Positions 51,742 through 59,705 of a stretch of DNA of 64,000 bases are shown piece after piece (the stretch's first letter is position 1; every line of letters begins with the position of its first letter). Both the position numbers and the translations under genes were made by a program. This stretch comes from an uncultured Prevotellaceae bacterium (GTDB taxonomy: Bacteria > Bacteroidota > Bacteroidia > Bacteroidales > Muribaculaceae). The stretch covers positions 1-64,000 of the forward strand of contig ONMF01000003.1 of NCBI GenBank assembly GCA_900318865.1. The letters run 5' to 3'. The notes beneath the pieces were generated by a model, which saw only the letters and a program-made list of their open reading frames with translations, was not told the origin of the DNA and ran no database searches.

Positions 51742-52188
51742 ATGAAGAAAGTAATTTTCACCGCAGCCACGCTGGCACTGCTCACGCTCTTCACCTCGGC
51801 CTACTCCAACCGCACGGCCGATGCTCGCGTGGGTTACCAAGCTCCAAACTTCACGTTTGAGCAGGGCGACAGCATTGTTTCGTTGCAGCAGTTCCGAGGG
51901 CAAGAGGTGATTGTAACTTTTTGGTCAACAACCGACGTACAGTCGCGCCTTGACAACATGCGGCATGACCGCGAGGCACGCACCCGTGGCCTGGCCCACA
52001 TCTCGGTCAACATGGATCACAGCGAGGGCGTGTATACCATGGCAGTGATTGTTGACCGCTTGCGCCGAAGCACGCAGTTTCACGCCGATTCGGCCCAGCA
52101 GCAAAGTCTGAGCCAGGCATGGCGCCTGGAAAAGGGGTACAACTCTTTCCTGATTGGCCCCGACGGCCGCATTGAGCAAGTGCTCTGA
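51742..52188 (+). CDS. Exported thioredoxin-fold protein lacking the redox cysteines
   Basis: A 148-residue protein (signal MKKVIFTAATLALLTLFTSA). After GYQAPNFTFEQGDSIVSLQQFRG, typical of the TlpA/AhpC-type start, comes VIVTFWSTTDVQSRLDN, where the usual WCxxC pair is missing (Asp65 and Ser68 in place of Cys). A late cis-Pro-like region (NSFLIGPDGRIEQVL) is kept. The fold is probably thioredoxin-like but it should have no disulfide activity, so it may be a scaffold or sensor. The gene stands alone. Confidence 0.75.
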   Translation: MKKVIFTAATLALLTLFTSAYSNRTADARVGYQAPNFTFEQGDSIVSLQQFRGQEVIVTFWSTTDVQSRLDNMRHDREARTRGLAHISVNMDHSEGVYTMAVIVDRLRRSTQFHADSAQQQSLSQAWRLEKGYNSFLIGPDGRIEQVL

Positions 52189-52315
52189 CCCCCGACGGCC
52201 GGCACATCTGTTCACATCATCAACCCCGAGGCACCGTCCCCGGGATTTTTGTTTCATCCCCGATGGGTCATTAGGTTCATGAACACACGGCGCACCGCCC
52301 GGCGCGGCGCGGCAC

Positions 52316-52357
52316 GAAAAGCCGCGGCCCGACTTCTGCTGTCAGTCGGACCGCGGC
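52316..52357 (-). terminator. Terminator of the M23 peptidase gene
   Basis: Thirteen base pairs with one mismatch between 52321-52334 (GCCGCGGCCCGACT) and 52344-52357 on the plus strand; read on the minus strand the stem is followed by TTTT (52320-52317). Confidence 0.75.
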
Positions 52358-52385
52358 CAATATTATTTGACTATTGGTTACTTGG

Positions 52386-53378
52386 TCAGCGCGTGCGGAG
52401 CACTTTGCCGGCTTGCACCTTGTTGCCCTTGATGCCGTTAATTCTCTTGAGCTGGGCCACGCTCATTCCGCTGCGAGCGGCAATCTTGCCCAGGTTGTCG
52501 CCCTTGCGCACCTTATAAGTGCTGCGGGCTGCACTGCGATGCTTGCCCGTGCTGCGCGAACTCACCTTGTCGCTGCTCTTGGCGCTGCGGCTGTGATGAC
52601 GCACCGATGCATAGCGGGCGCCGGGCGAGTAGTTGCGGGCCTGGGTATAATTGCTCTTGTTGAACGTGTATTTGTCGGTATGGGTCACCCGATTCTCGAA
52701 ATCGAAGATAGCCTCCGGGTTGATGGCATAACCCATGAAGCGGGTCTCGAAATGGAGGTGCGGGCCGGTACTGCGGCCGGTGTTTCCGCTCAATGCGATG
52801 GGCTGGCCGGCTTTGACATACTGGTTGGGCTGGACCAGGAATCGTGAAAGGTGGCCATAGACGGTTTCCAATCCGTTCTCATGGCGCACAATCACATAGA
52901 ATCCGAATCCTCCGCGCTCGTATTTGGTGAGACGCACGCGGCCCGAGAATGTCGCACGCACGGTGTCGCCCATGGCAGCCCGCAAGTCCACGCCCTTGTG
53001 CGAGCGTCCGAAGGCCGGGCGATAGCCATAGTGCGAGGTCACATAGTTGCCCTTCACCGGCATCACATATCCGGTGACGTTAATCACCTTGGAGTTGGGC
53101 ACCTGGCTTTCTTTATAGGGATTCACGCGGTCGCTCTCCCACCCTTCGGTGTAAATGTCGGGTTCGGGCTCTACTTCTTCGTAAAGATCGGCGGCATAGC
53201 GCTGTGCCTCTTCGAGTTTGATTTGATCTTGGATGCGGTTCTGCTTCGCCAGCAGGTTCGAGTGCATCTTGCTGTAATTCGACACGGATTGCAGGTTCTG
53301 CGCCAGGGCGCCGGTGGCCATCATCGACAATGCGACGATTCCTGCCGCCAAAAAATATCTTTTATTTGTCATAAGCAT
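52386..53378 (-). CDS. M23-family peptidoglycan endopeptidase with LysM domain
   Basis: A 330-residue exported enzyme with a signal at about 1-27 (ALSMMATGALAQ); the start may be the first or third methionine. The catalytic domain has His127 and Asp131 in HKGVDL and His207/His209 in GPHLHFE, all zinc ligands of LytM-like enzymes. A basic linker follows, then a C-terminal LysM (YKVRKGDNLGKIAARSGMS). It would cut cross-links in peptidoglycan. It follows the five-repeat gene by ten bases in the same direction. Confidence 0.92.
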   Translation of the reverse strand: MLMTNKRYFLAAGIVALSMMATGALAQNLQSVSNYSKMHSNLLAKQNRIQDQIKLEEAQRYAADLYEEVEPEPDIYTEGWESDRVNPYKESQVPNSKVINVTGYVMPVKGNYVTSHYGYRPAFGRSHKGVDLRAAMGDTVRATFSGRVRLTKYERGGFGFYVIVRHENGLETVYGHLSRFLVQPNQYVKAGQPIALSGNTGRSTGPHLHFETRFMGYAINPEAIFDFENRVTHTDKYTFNKSNYTQARNYSPGARYASVRHHSRSAKSSDKVSSRSTGKHRSAARSTYKVRKGDNLGKIAARSGMSVAQLKRINGIKGNKVQAGKVLRTR

Positions 53379-53388
53379 CTACAATTAT

Positions 53389-53817
53389 TTAGATAAAATC
53401 GAAGAAGAAAAGCACTGCGGCCCACTCTTTTTTCACTCCGCTGGCCCGGCCCACGCTGTTGCCCGACTTGTTGCGGATGGTGCCGTCGCTGTCGACCTTG
53501 CCGATGCTGTTGCCGCTGCGGTCACGCACTGTGCCGTCGCGGTCGACCTTGCCCACGGTATTGCCCGACTTGTTGCAGATGTCGCCACTGCTGGTGATGC
53601 GCCCCACGGTGTTGCCCGCACGGTCACGGATGTTACCGCTGCCGTCGATGCGCGCCACACTGTTGCCGCTACGGTCGCAAATGGAGCCGTCGCTGCGCAC
53701 GGTACCCGTGACATTGCCGCTGGCATCACGCAAGCGCTGGGCCTGTGCGGCCTGCGAGGTACCCACAAGCATTGCGGCTGCCACCATCAGTCCTATTAAA
53801 GAGCGTAGTTTCTTCAT
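53389..53817 (-). CDS. Exported five-repeat beta protein
   Basis: A 142-residue protein (signal MKKLRSLIGLMVAAAMLVGT to about 26). From residue 34 to 118 it consists of five 17-residue units of the form GNxVGxIDxxGxIRDRS. The last unit is followed by a partial one and a hydrophobic end, KKEWAAVLFFFDFI. From memory this matches a family called 5-fold beta-flower, whose units form a ring; no role is known to me. It is cotranscribed with the M23 peptidase gene ten bases downstream. Confidence 0.8.
   Translation of the reverse strand: MKKLRSLIGLMVAAAMLVGTSQAAQAQRLRDASGNVTGTVRSDGSICDRSGNSVARIDGSGNIRDRAGNTVGRITSSGDICNKSGNTVGKVDRDGTVRDRSGNSIGKVDSDGTIRNKSGNSVGRASGVKKEWAAVLFFFDFI
53464..53718 (-). 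repeat. Five tandem 51-bp repeats inside the five-repeat gene
   Basis: Each unit encodes 17 residues (DNA period 51 bases). Pattern GNSVGKIDSDGTIRDRS with small changes. The units are more diverged at the DNA level than the 60-bp repeats at 40151-40510. Confidence 0.8.
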
Positions 53818-53951
53818 CGCTTTTTTGCTTTAAATTCATTATAAAAACGTTCAAAATTAACGATTTATTTTGGGATAACCTTATTATTTTCACTAAAAAG
53901 TGTAAACTTTGGTTTCAAGTTGTAAAGCATGCCACTCAAAAACACTGAGCA

Positions 53952-56048
53952 TCAGCTGATTTGCGACCAATCCACATTTTTATCGAACAACCGGTGCAAG
54001 TGGGCGTCAAGCCGGCGGCCTTCGTCGGTTGTCAACTGGGGGTCGGCGGCCAGAATTTCTTGAGCGGCGTCGCGCGCCATCTGCACGATTTGGCCGTCTT
54101 GCGCCAGATTGGCAATGCGCAGCGTGAAGGGGATGCCACTCTGCTGGGTGCCCTCCATGTCGCCAGGGCCTCGCTGTCTCAAATCTTCCTCGGCCACCTC
54201 AAATCCGTCGGTGGTGCGCACCATCACCTCCAAGCGGTGGCGGGTCTCGGAAGCTATCTGATATTTAGTCATGAGGATGCAATAAGACTGGTCGGCGCCG
54301 CGCCCCACACGGCCTCGCAGCTGGTGCAGCTGCGACAACCCGAAGCGCTCGGCGTTCTCAATGACCATGACACTGGCATTGGGCACATTCACACCCACCT
54401 CAATGACGGTGGTGGCCACCAGAATCTGAGCCTGCCGCGTGACGAAAAGCTGCATCTGGTAATCTTTTTCGGCCGGCTTCATCCGCCCGTGGACGTAGGC
54501 CACACGGTACTGCCTGAAAATCTCGCTCACCGTGTGATAACCGTCTTCGAGCGCGCGCAGGTCGAGTTTTTCACTCTCTTCTATGAGCGGGTACACAATG
54601 TAGACCTGCCGGCCTTTCTTGATTTCCGAGCCCACAAAACGATACATCTGCTCGCGGTCCTTTTCGTAGCGCATGAGGGTGGTGACCGGCTTGCGGCCGG
54701 GCGGCAACTGGTCGATGACCGACACGTCGAGGTCGCCATAGACGGTCATGGCGAGCGTGCGAGGGATGGGCGTGGCGGTCATCACCAGCACATGGGGCGG
54801 CGTGTGGTTCTTTCGCCACAACTTGGCGCGCTGGGCCACGCCGAAGCGATGCTGCTCGTCGATGATGGCAAGCCCCAGATTACGGAAATGAACCGTGTCC
54901 TCTATCAGAGCATGGGTGCCGATGAGGATGTGCAGGGTGCCGGCTGTGAGCCGCTGGTGGATGTCGTCGCGCTCACGCTTGCGCGTAGAGCCGGTGAGCA
55001 ACGCCACACTCAGCCCGATGCGGGCCGCCATCGGCGCGATGCTCTCATAGTGCTGCGTGGCCAAAATCTCGGTGGGCGCCATGATGCATGCCTGATAACC
55101 GTTGTCCACGGCAATCAATGCCGACATGAGCGCCACAATGGTTTTACCGCTGCCCACATCGCCCTGCAGCAGTCGGTTCATCTGCCGCCCGCTGGCCATG
55201 TCGTGCCTGATTTCGCGAATCACCCGCTTCTGGGCATCGGTGAGCGGAAAACTCAGCACATGGTGATAAAAATTGTTGAAATAGTCGCCCACATGTGCCA
55301 GCATCAGCCCCGGCAACTGGGCCGTGCGGCCCTTGATGTACTTGAGAATGTTGAGTTCCAAAAAGAACAGCTCCTCGAACTTGAGGCGAAACTGCGCCCG
55401 CTGCAGTGTGGGCACATCGGCGGGGACGTGGATGGCCACCAGCGCCTCATTGAGGGGCATGAGTTTCCAGCGCGTCATTAACTGCCGTGGCAGGGTTTCG
55501 GGCACTCGCTGCACGGCCTCCGACTGCAGCAATGTGGCAACCAGGCGCTGCAGCGTGCGCTGGCTGACCGACCGGTTTTGCAGCTTCTCGGTGAGGCTGT
55601 ACACGCCGCGCAGGCCTTGCGGCTCGGCATCGGGCTTGAAAACATCCACCTCGGGATGAATGATGCTGTAATGATTCTGAAAGGGTGAGGGCTTGCCGAA
55701 TATAACATACTCCACTCCTGTGCGGTAGGTCTCCTGAATGGAACGCACCCGGTTAAACCACACCACCTCCACCGTGCCTGTGCCATCGGTGAACAATGCC
55801 TGGAGGCGACGGCGCGCTCCCTCGCCCTGCGGGGTGAAATTGATGAAACGCCCGCGCAACTGAATGTAGGGCATGTCGCCGGTGATTTCACTCACGGTAT
55901 GGATCTTGGAACGGTCCACATAGCGGAAGGGAAAGTAATAGAGCAGGTCGTGGAATGTGAAGATGCCCAACTCCTTGCCCAGCAGCTCGGCGCGCTTGGG
56001 GCCCACACCGTGCAGGTACTTGATGTCGGTGTTCTCAAGGCTGGGCAT
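53952..56048 (-). CDS. recG: RecG, ATP-dependent DNA helicase
   Basis: A 698-residue branch-migrating helicase that remodels stalled forks and junctions. The N-terminal wedge/OB domain runs to about 230 (YLHGVGPKRAELLGKELGIF, then YIQLRGRFINFTPQGEG). Walker A is GDVGSGKT, helicase motif II is DEQHRFG, and later motifs are ATPIPRTLAM, VIEVGVNVPNAS and QLRGRVGRG. Length is typical. Its start (56048) lies 14 bases inside the 3' end of ispD, so the two are translationally coupled. Confidence 0.95.
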   Translation of the reverse strand: MPSLENTDIKYLHGVGPKRAELLGKELGIFTFHDLLYYFPFRYVDRSKIHTVSEITGDMPYIQLRGRFINFTPQGEGARRRLQALFTDGTGTVEVVWFNRVRSIQETYRTGVEYVIFGKPSPFQNHYSIIHPEVDVFKPDAEPQGLRGVYSLTEKLQNRSVSQRTLQRLVATLLQSEAVQRVPETLPRQLMTRWKLMPLNEALVAIHVPADVPTLQRAQFRLKFEELFFLELNILKYIKGRTAQLPGLMLAHVGDYFNNFYHHVLSFPLTDAQKRVIREIRHDMASGRQMNRLLQGDVGSGKTIVALMSALIAVDNGYQACIMAPTEILATQHYESIAPMAARIGLSVALLTGSTRKRERDDIHQRLTAGTLHILIGTHALIEDTVHFRNLGLAIIDEQHRFGVAQRAKLWRKNHTPPHVLVMTATPIPRTLAMTVYGDLDVSVIDQLPPGRKPVTTLMRYEKDREQMYRFVGSEIKKGRQVYIVYPLIEESEKLDLRALEDGYHTVSEIFRQYRVAYVHGRMKPAEKDYQMQLFVTRQAQILVATTVIEVGVNVPNASVMVIENAERFGLSQLHQLRGRVGRGADQSYCILMTKYQIASETRHRLEVMVRTTDGFEVAEEDLRQRGPGDMEGTQQSGIPFTLRIANLAQDGQIVQMARDAAQEILAADPQLTTDEGRRLDAHLHRLFDKNVDWSQIS

Positions 56049-56715
56049 GGTCGAGGATTTGCTCTGCCGTCAGCAGGTCGGCAGGATGTGTTATCTTGAT
56101 GTTAGTGGGCTCGCCATCCACAAGCGTGATGCGGTGGCCGGCAGCCTCCACCACCGAAGCATCGTCGGTGAACGACGGCAATTCGGGGGTTTCGTAGGCC
56201 TCGAACAGCAGCCGGGCATCAAACGTCTGGGGGGTCTGCACGGCACGCAATGCCGAGCGCTCCATGGCACGGCTGGTGCCGTCGGGCATCACCATGCACA
56301 CGCTGTCGGTGAGCGGCACCACCGGCACGGCGCTTCCATGCACCTGAGCGGCCTGGAAGGCGCGGCTCACCAATGCCGCGCTCACCAGCGGACGCACCCC
56401 GTCGTGCACGGCAATCACATCGCCCGGCTGCGGCTCGGGCAGAGCACCGAGCGCATTTTTCACCGATTGGAATCGGGTGTGGCCGCCGTCCACAACCCCA
56501 TGGTCGATGGTGAAGTGGTGCCGAAGACAAAGCTGCCGCCACAGGTCGTGATGCTGGCGGGGCAGCACCACCACAATGCGGGTGGCCACCGTCGCGAAGG
56601 CCTCGATGGTGTGCATGAGCACTGGCCTGCCGCACAAGTCCACAAACTGCTTGGGTAGCGCGCTTGCAAAGCGCGTGCCGCTGCCTCCTGCCACAATGAT
56701 TGCTGTTTTCTCCAT
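56035..56715 (-). CDS. ispD: 2-C-methyl-D-erythritol 4-phosphate cytidylyltransferase
   Basis: A 226-residue enzyme of the MEP isoprenoid pathway that joins CTP to methylerythritol phosphate. It begins AIIVAGGSGTRFASALPKQF, the nucleotide-binding start, with VLMHTIEAF, VIAVHDGVRPLVS and RAVQTPQTF later. It overlaps recG by 14 bases. A -7-like TAATTTTG lies on the minus strand at 56747-56740. Confidence 0.93.
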   Translation of the reverse strand: MEKTAIIVAGGSGTRFASALPKQFVDLCGRPVLMHTIEAFATVATRIVVVLPRQHHDLWRQLCLRHHFTIDHGVVDGGHTRFQSVKNALGALPEPQPGDVIAVHDGVRPLVSAALVSRAFQAAQVHGSAVPVVPLTDSVCMVMPDGTSRAMERSALRAVQTPQTFDARLLFEAYETPELPSFTDDASVVEAAGHRITLVDGEPTNIKITHPADLLTAEQILDHAQP

Positions 56716-57033
56716 CGTTCTGTTTTGTGTATCAATTCACAAAATTAGGCAAAATTCCCAAGAAAAGCCCTAACAACGGGCAAAAAATAAGAAGGAACCT
56801 CCACTTCGCGTCGAGATTCCTCCTTAGGTTTCAAATAGGTAAAATTTCTAAGGCAAAAAAGATTGTTTCAGGTTTATGGTGCAAAATTATATCGTTTATG
56901 CACATTTTCCAAACCCAAAAACATATTCTACAACATGTTTTTAACATTTGGCAGTGCATGCCTTTTATCCCGAGGCGTCTAATTTGTTAGCATTTAGACA
57001 TTTAATGTTTATTTACACTTTGGTTAAATTGTC
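56716..57033. other. 318-base intergenic region without visible genes
   Basis: AT-rich sequence between the ispD start and the lpxH-like stop. A weak inverted repeat (AAGGAA with TTCCTCCTT near 56790-56825) may end transcription. No ORF was accepted. Confidence 0.5.
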
Positions 57034-57792
57034 TTAATTCTTCGAAAACGATTTCAAACTCATCGTCGTTCCATCGAAAACGGCGTAAGTGTCATGACTA
57101 ATCCAGTCGCCCAGGAAGACAATCTGCCGCGAGTCGTCCAGTGCTGTCACACGCGCCAGGTGCAGATGGCCGAAAACGAAGAAATCCACATCGGGATGCT
57201 GGCGCACATATTGCTGGGCAAACTGTTGCAAATTCAGTGCACTGCGCTCCACATCACGCTGCACCTGAGCCATGTCGCGCCGATGGGTGCGATTCTGCGT
57301 GGACCAGCCGGTGGCAATCCAGTGGGTCCAGCGCGGATGCACTGCGGCATAAAGCAACTGGCACACGCGGTTATAGAAGCAGAAGCGCATGAAGCGGTAC
57401 ATGGGGCGTTGATAGCCCACATCGTCGCCATGCGACAGGAAGAAGTGGCGGCCGGCTATCTCGACGGTAGTGGCACCCTTGAGCACGGTGAGCCCCACCT
57501 CGTCGCGCAGATAATCGAAGAGCCACACATCGTGGTTGCCGGTCATCCACACAATGCGCACGCCGGCATCGGCCAGTTCGGCCAATTTGCCGAAAAACCG
57601 CACATGACCGCGGGGAACCACCGACCGGTACTCGTACCAATAGTCGAGCACATCGCCCAGCAGGTAGAGCGTGGCAGCATCATCCTTGACACTGTCGAGA
57701 AAGCGCACCACACGGGCCTCGTGGGCGCGTGCGTCGGGCATATAGGATGCCCCCAGGTGCAGGTCGCTGATGAAATAGGTGTTCGTTCTCAT
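57034..57792 (-). CDS. lpxH: UDP-2,3-diacylglucosamine diphosphatase (LpxH-like)
   Basis: A 252-residue calcineurin-like phosphoesterase. Metal-site motifs appear in order: ISDLHLGASY, LLGDVLDYWYEY, MTGNHDVW, LSHGDDVG and FGHLHLARV. The YEYRSVVPRGH segment and the helical part FMRFCFYNRVCQLLYAAVHP fit LpxH, which hydrolyses UDP-diacylglucosamine to lipid X. It lies 28 bases after the DUF59 gene on the same strand. A related phosphatase is possible, but lpxK elsewhere in the window supports this role. Confidence 0.85.
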   Translation of the reverse strand: MRTNTYFISDLHLGASYMPDARAHEARVVRFLDSVKDDAATLYLLGDVLDYWYEYRSVVPRGHVRFFGKLAELADAGVRIVWMTGNHDVWLFDYLRDEVGLTVLKGATTVEIAGRHFFLSHGDDVGYQRPMYRFMRFCFYNRVCQLLYAAVHPRWTHWIATGWSTQNRTHRRDMAQVQRDVERSALNLQQFAQQYVRQHPDVDFFVFGHLHLARVTALDDSRQIVFLGDWISHDTYAVFDGTTMSLKSFSKN

Positions 57793-57820
57793 GATGAAAT
57801 ACGCTGTCAGAGGGGGGGTG

Positions 57821-58141
57821 TCACAGCATTCCCATTTCGAGCTTGGCCTCCTCGGTCATCATGTCGGGAGTCCACTCGGGCTCAAACACCAACTGCAAAT
57901 TCACGGCGGTAACGCCGTCGATACTTTCCACTTTTTGCCTCACATCCTCGAAGATGAAATCGGCTGCGGGGCAGTTGGGTGCAGTGAACGTCATGTCGAT
58001 GTCCACCGTGCCGTCATCGGCCACATCAATACGGTAGATGAGCCCCATGCTGTAGATGTCCACAGGTATTTCAGGATCAAACACTGTGCGAAGCATCTTC
58101 ACAATGTCGTCCTCTATTCTGAGTCTTGTCGGTTCGTCCAT
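57821..58141 (-). CDS. DUF59/MIP18-family iron-sulfur assembly protein
   Basis: A 106-residue protein from ATG 58141 (MDEPTRLRIEDDIVKMLRTV); upstream codons in frame are not conserved-looking. It contains DPEIPVDIYSMGLIYRIDV and FTAPNCPAADFI with the conserved cysteine, then EPEWTPDMM. These match DUF59 proteins of the SufT/PaaD kind that help maturation of Fe-S clusters. A -7 box TACCTTTG lies on the minus strand at 58159-58152. Confidence 0.85.
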   Translation of the reverse strand: MDEPTRLRIEDDIVKMLRTVFDPEIPVDIYSMGLIYRIDVADDGTVDIDMTFTAPNCPAADFIFEDVRQKVESIDGVTAVNLQLVFEPEWTPDMMTEEAKLEMGML

Positions 58142-58215
58142 AATCTGACGGCAAAGGTATATAAAAAAACTGAATGAGCACGAAAAAGCAACACGCAAAG
58201 AGCATCCCCGCCGGC

Positions 58216-59703
58216 TCAGTGCCGCCGCGACATGCTCACCTGGATACGCTCGTCGCTCACGAGTTCACGTGCACCGGCACCCACGTCAAATTCCACGCGG
58301 CCGGTGGTGAAATCGGGAGTGTTGAACGACCACAAGGCGGTGCCATAATAAGTGGCGGGGTCGCGCTGGGGCAGCAAAAACGGCTTGGTGGCATGGCCGT
58401 CGGCATCCACCCGGCACAGATAGAGCCATGAATATCGGCCGTCGGCGCGACGGCTGGTAAACACCATCCAGTTTCCGCCGGGCGACCAGTTGTGATAGCT
58501 GTCGGCCAGCGGGCTGTTGGCTTCGGCCAGCGGATGCGCCTCGCCGCTGTGCAGGTCGAGGAGCCATTGCTCCGATTCATCGTGCCAAATGGGGAAGCAC
58601 CCATAATCGGCAGTGGTGAAGAGCAGCCAGTGCCCGTCGGGGCTGGGACGGGGATGAACCGCGCTCAACCCTCGCGACTCGGCATCGAACAGCGTGTCGA
58701 CCTGCGCACCCACTGTCCCCGTCGACGCGTCAAAGGACACGCTGCAAAGGTTGTAACGCACCTCGGTCAAGCCGTCGGGCACGGGTTGCCGACGCGCTGT
58801 GCAGAAATAGAGCGTGTGGCCGTCGGCCGAGAACGCCGGATAGGTTTCCATCCACTCGTCGGTGGCAAGCTGCGGGGGAACAATGAGCGCATGCGTCTGC
58901 GTGTCGTATATCTGCACATTGCTGCCGGTGTCGAACACTTCGAGAACACTGGGCGCCACTTCATGAAATGCTTGATGGGTGAGATTGGTGGAGTAAGCGA
59001 TATAACGCCCCGACGGATGCCAGGACGGATAGACGCACGAAGCCAGCGTGCTGTCGGTCTTGGTCGACAGCCACTCCCGGTTGCCGTCGATTTGAACCAG
59101 GGTGGCACCGTGAGCGCCACGCACATGGAAAGTGAAAGCCGAAGGGTCGCCACCGCGCGCGGCATGGCAGTTGACACACGACGACGGCACTGCAGTGTTT
59201 TCAATGATGGCATACTCGTTGCACGATGAGAATTCACGCTGATAAAGCCCCATCGTGCCAAACGACTCGTACCCAGGGGCTATGCGGCGATAAGTGAGTC
59301 CCCATGCGCCCAGCGAATCGGCCGCCACATGGATAACAAAGTCACGGTAACGCACCCATTGGCCATCGGGGCGCCGGGCGGTCACGCTCATTGTGATGTC
59401 GCCCCCCTTGTTGGTAGCCAGCAAGCGATGCCATTGTTCATCGTCGAAGTCGGCCCAGCGGCCTGCCGCCTCCATGGCCACCGCTCCCTTCCCGCGCGCT
59501 TCCGCACAGATGTAATCGGCCACCGAATCGGGGAGCGAGAAATGTAACGGAGCCACATCCACCGGCACCGTCACGTCAACATAGTCGGGGAAGATGGGTG
59601 GCAGCTGGCTCGACTGCCTGGCATCGTGAGGACGAGGCGAGCACGAAGCCACGGCGAGCACGGTGAGCAGGCAAAAAACGGATATCGAATGTTTATGCTT
59701 CAT
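58216..59703 (-). CDS. PD40/TolB-like lipoprotein with a CXXCH heme-binding motif
   Basis: A 495-residue lipoprotein from ATG 59703 (signal ending VLAVASC, Cys 21). An N-terminal beta domain (45-155) is followed by the motif CVNCH at 176-180, the pattern for covalent heme c attachment. A TolB-like beta-propeller follows: PSWHPSGRYIAYSTN, PAFSADGHTLYFCTARR, HPRPSPDGHWLLFTTADYG and NWSPGGNWMVFTSRR. The gene is two bases away from a DUF6057 membrane gene that precedes it, so the two form one unit. A heme-linked periplasmic or surface sensor is a reasonable guess, but redox function is unproven. Confidence 0.82.
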   Translation of the reverse strand: MKHKHSISVFCLLTVLAVASCSPRPHDARQSSQLPPIFPDYVDVTVPVDVAPLHFSLPDSVADYICAEARGKGAVAMEAAGRWADFDDEQWHRLLATNKGGDITMSVTARRPDGQWVRYRDFVIHVAADSLGAWGLTYRRIAPGYESFGTMGLYQREFSSCNEYAIIENTAVPSSCVNCHAARGGDPSAFTFHVRGAHGATLVQIDGNREWLSTKTDSTLASCVYPSWHPSGRYIAYSTNLTHQAFHEVAPSVLEVFDTGSNVQIYDTQTHALIVPPQLATDEWMETYPAFSADGHTLYFCTARRQPVPDGLTEVRYNLCSVSFDASTGTVGAQVDTLFDAESRGLSAVHPRPSPDGHWLLFTTADYGCFPIWHDESEQWLLDLHSGEAHPLAEANSPLADSYHNWSPGGNWMVFTSRRADGRYSWLYLCRVDADGHATKPFLLPQRDPATYYGTALWSFNTPDFTTGRVEFDVGAGARELVSDERIQVSMSRRH

Positions 59704-59705
59704 CG

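Noticed and set aside
53961..55481. 506-codon open frame on the plus strand
   Set aside because: Antisense to recG, which has all helicase motifs. Composition is typical of a shadow frame.
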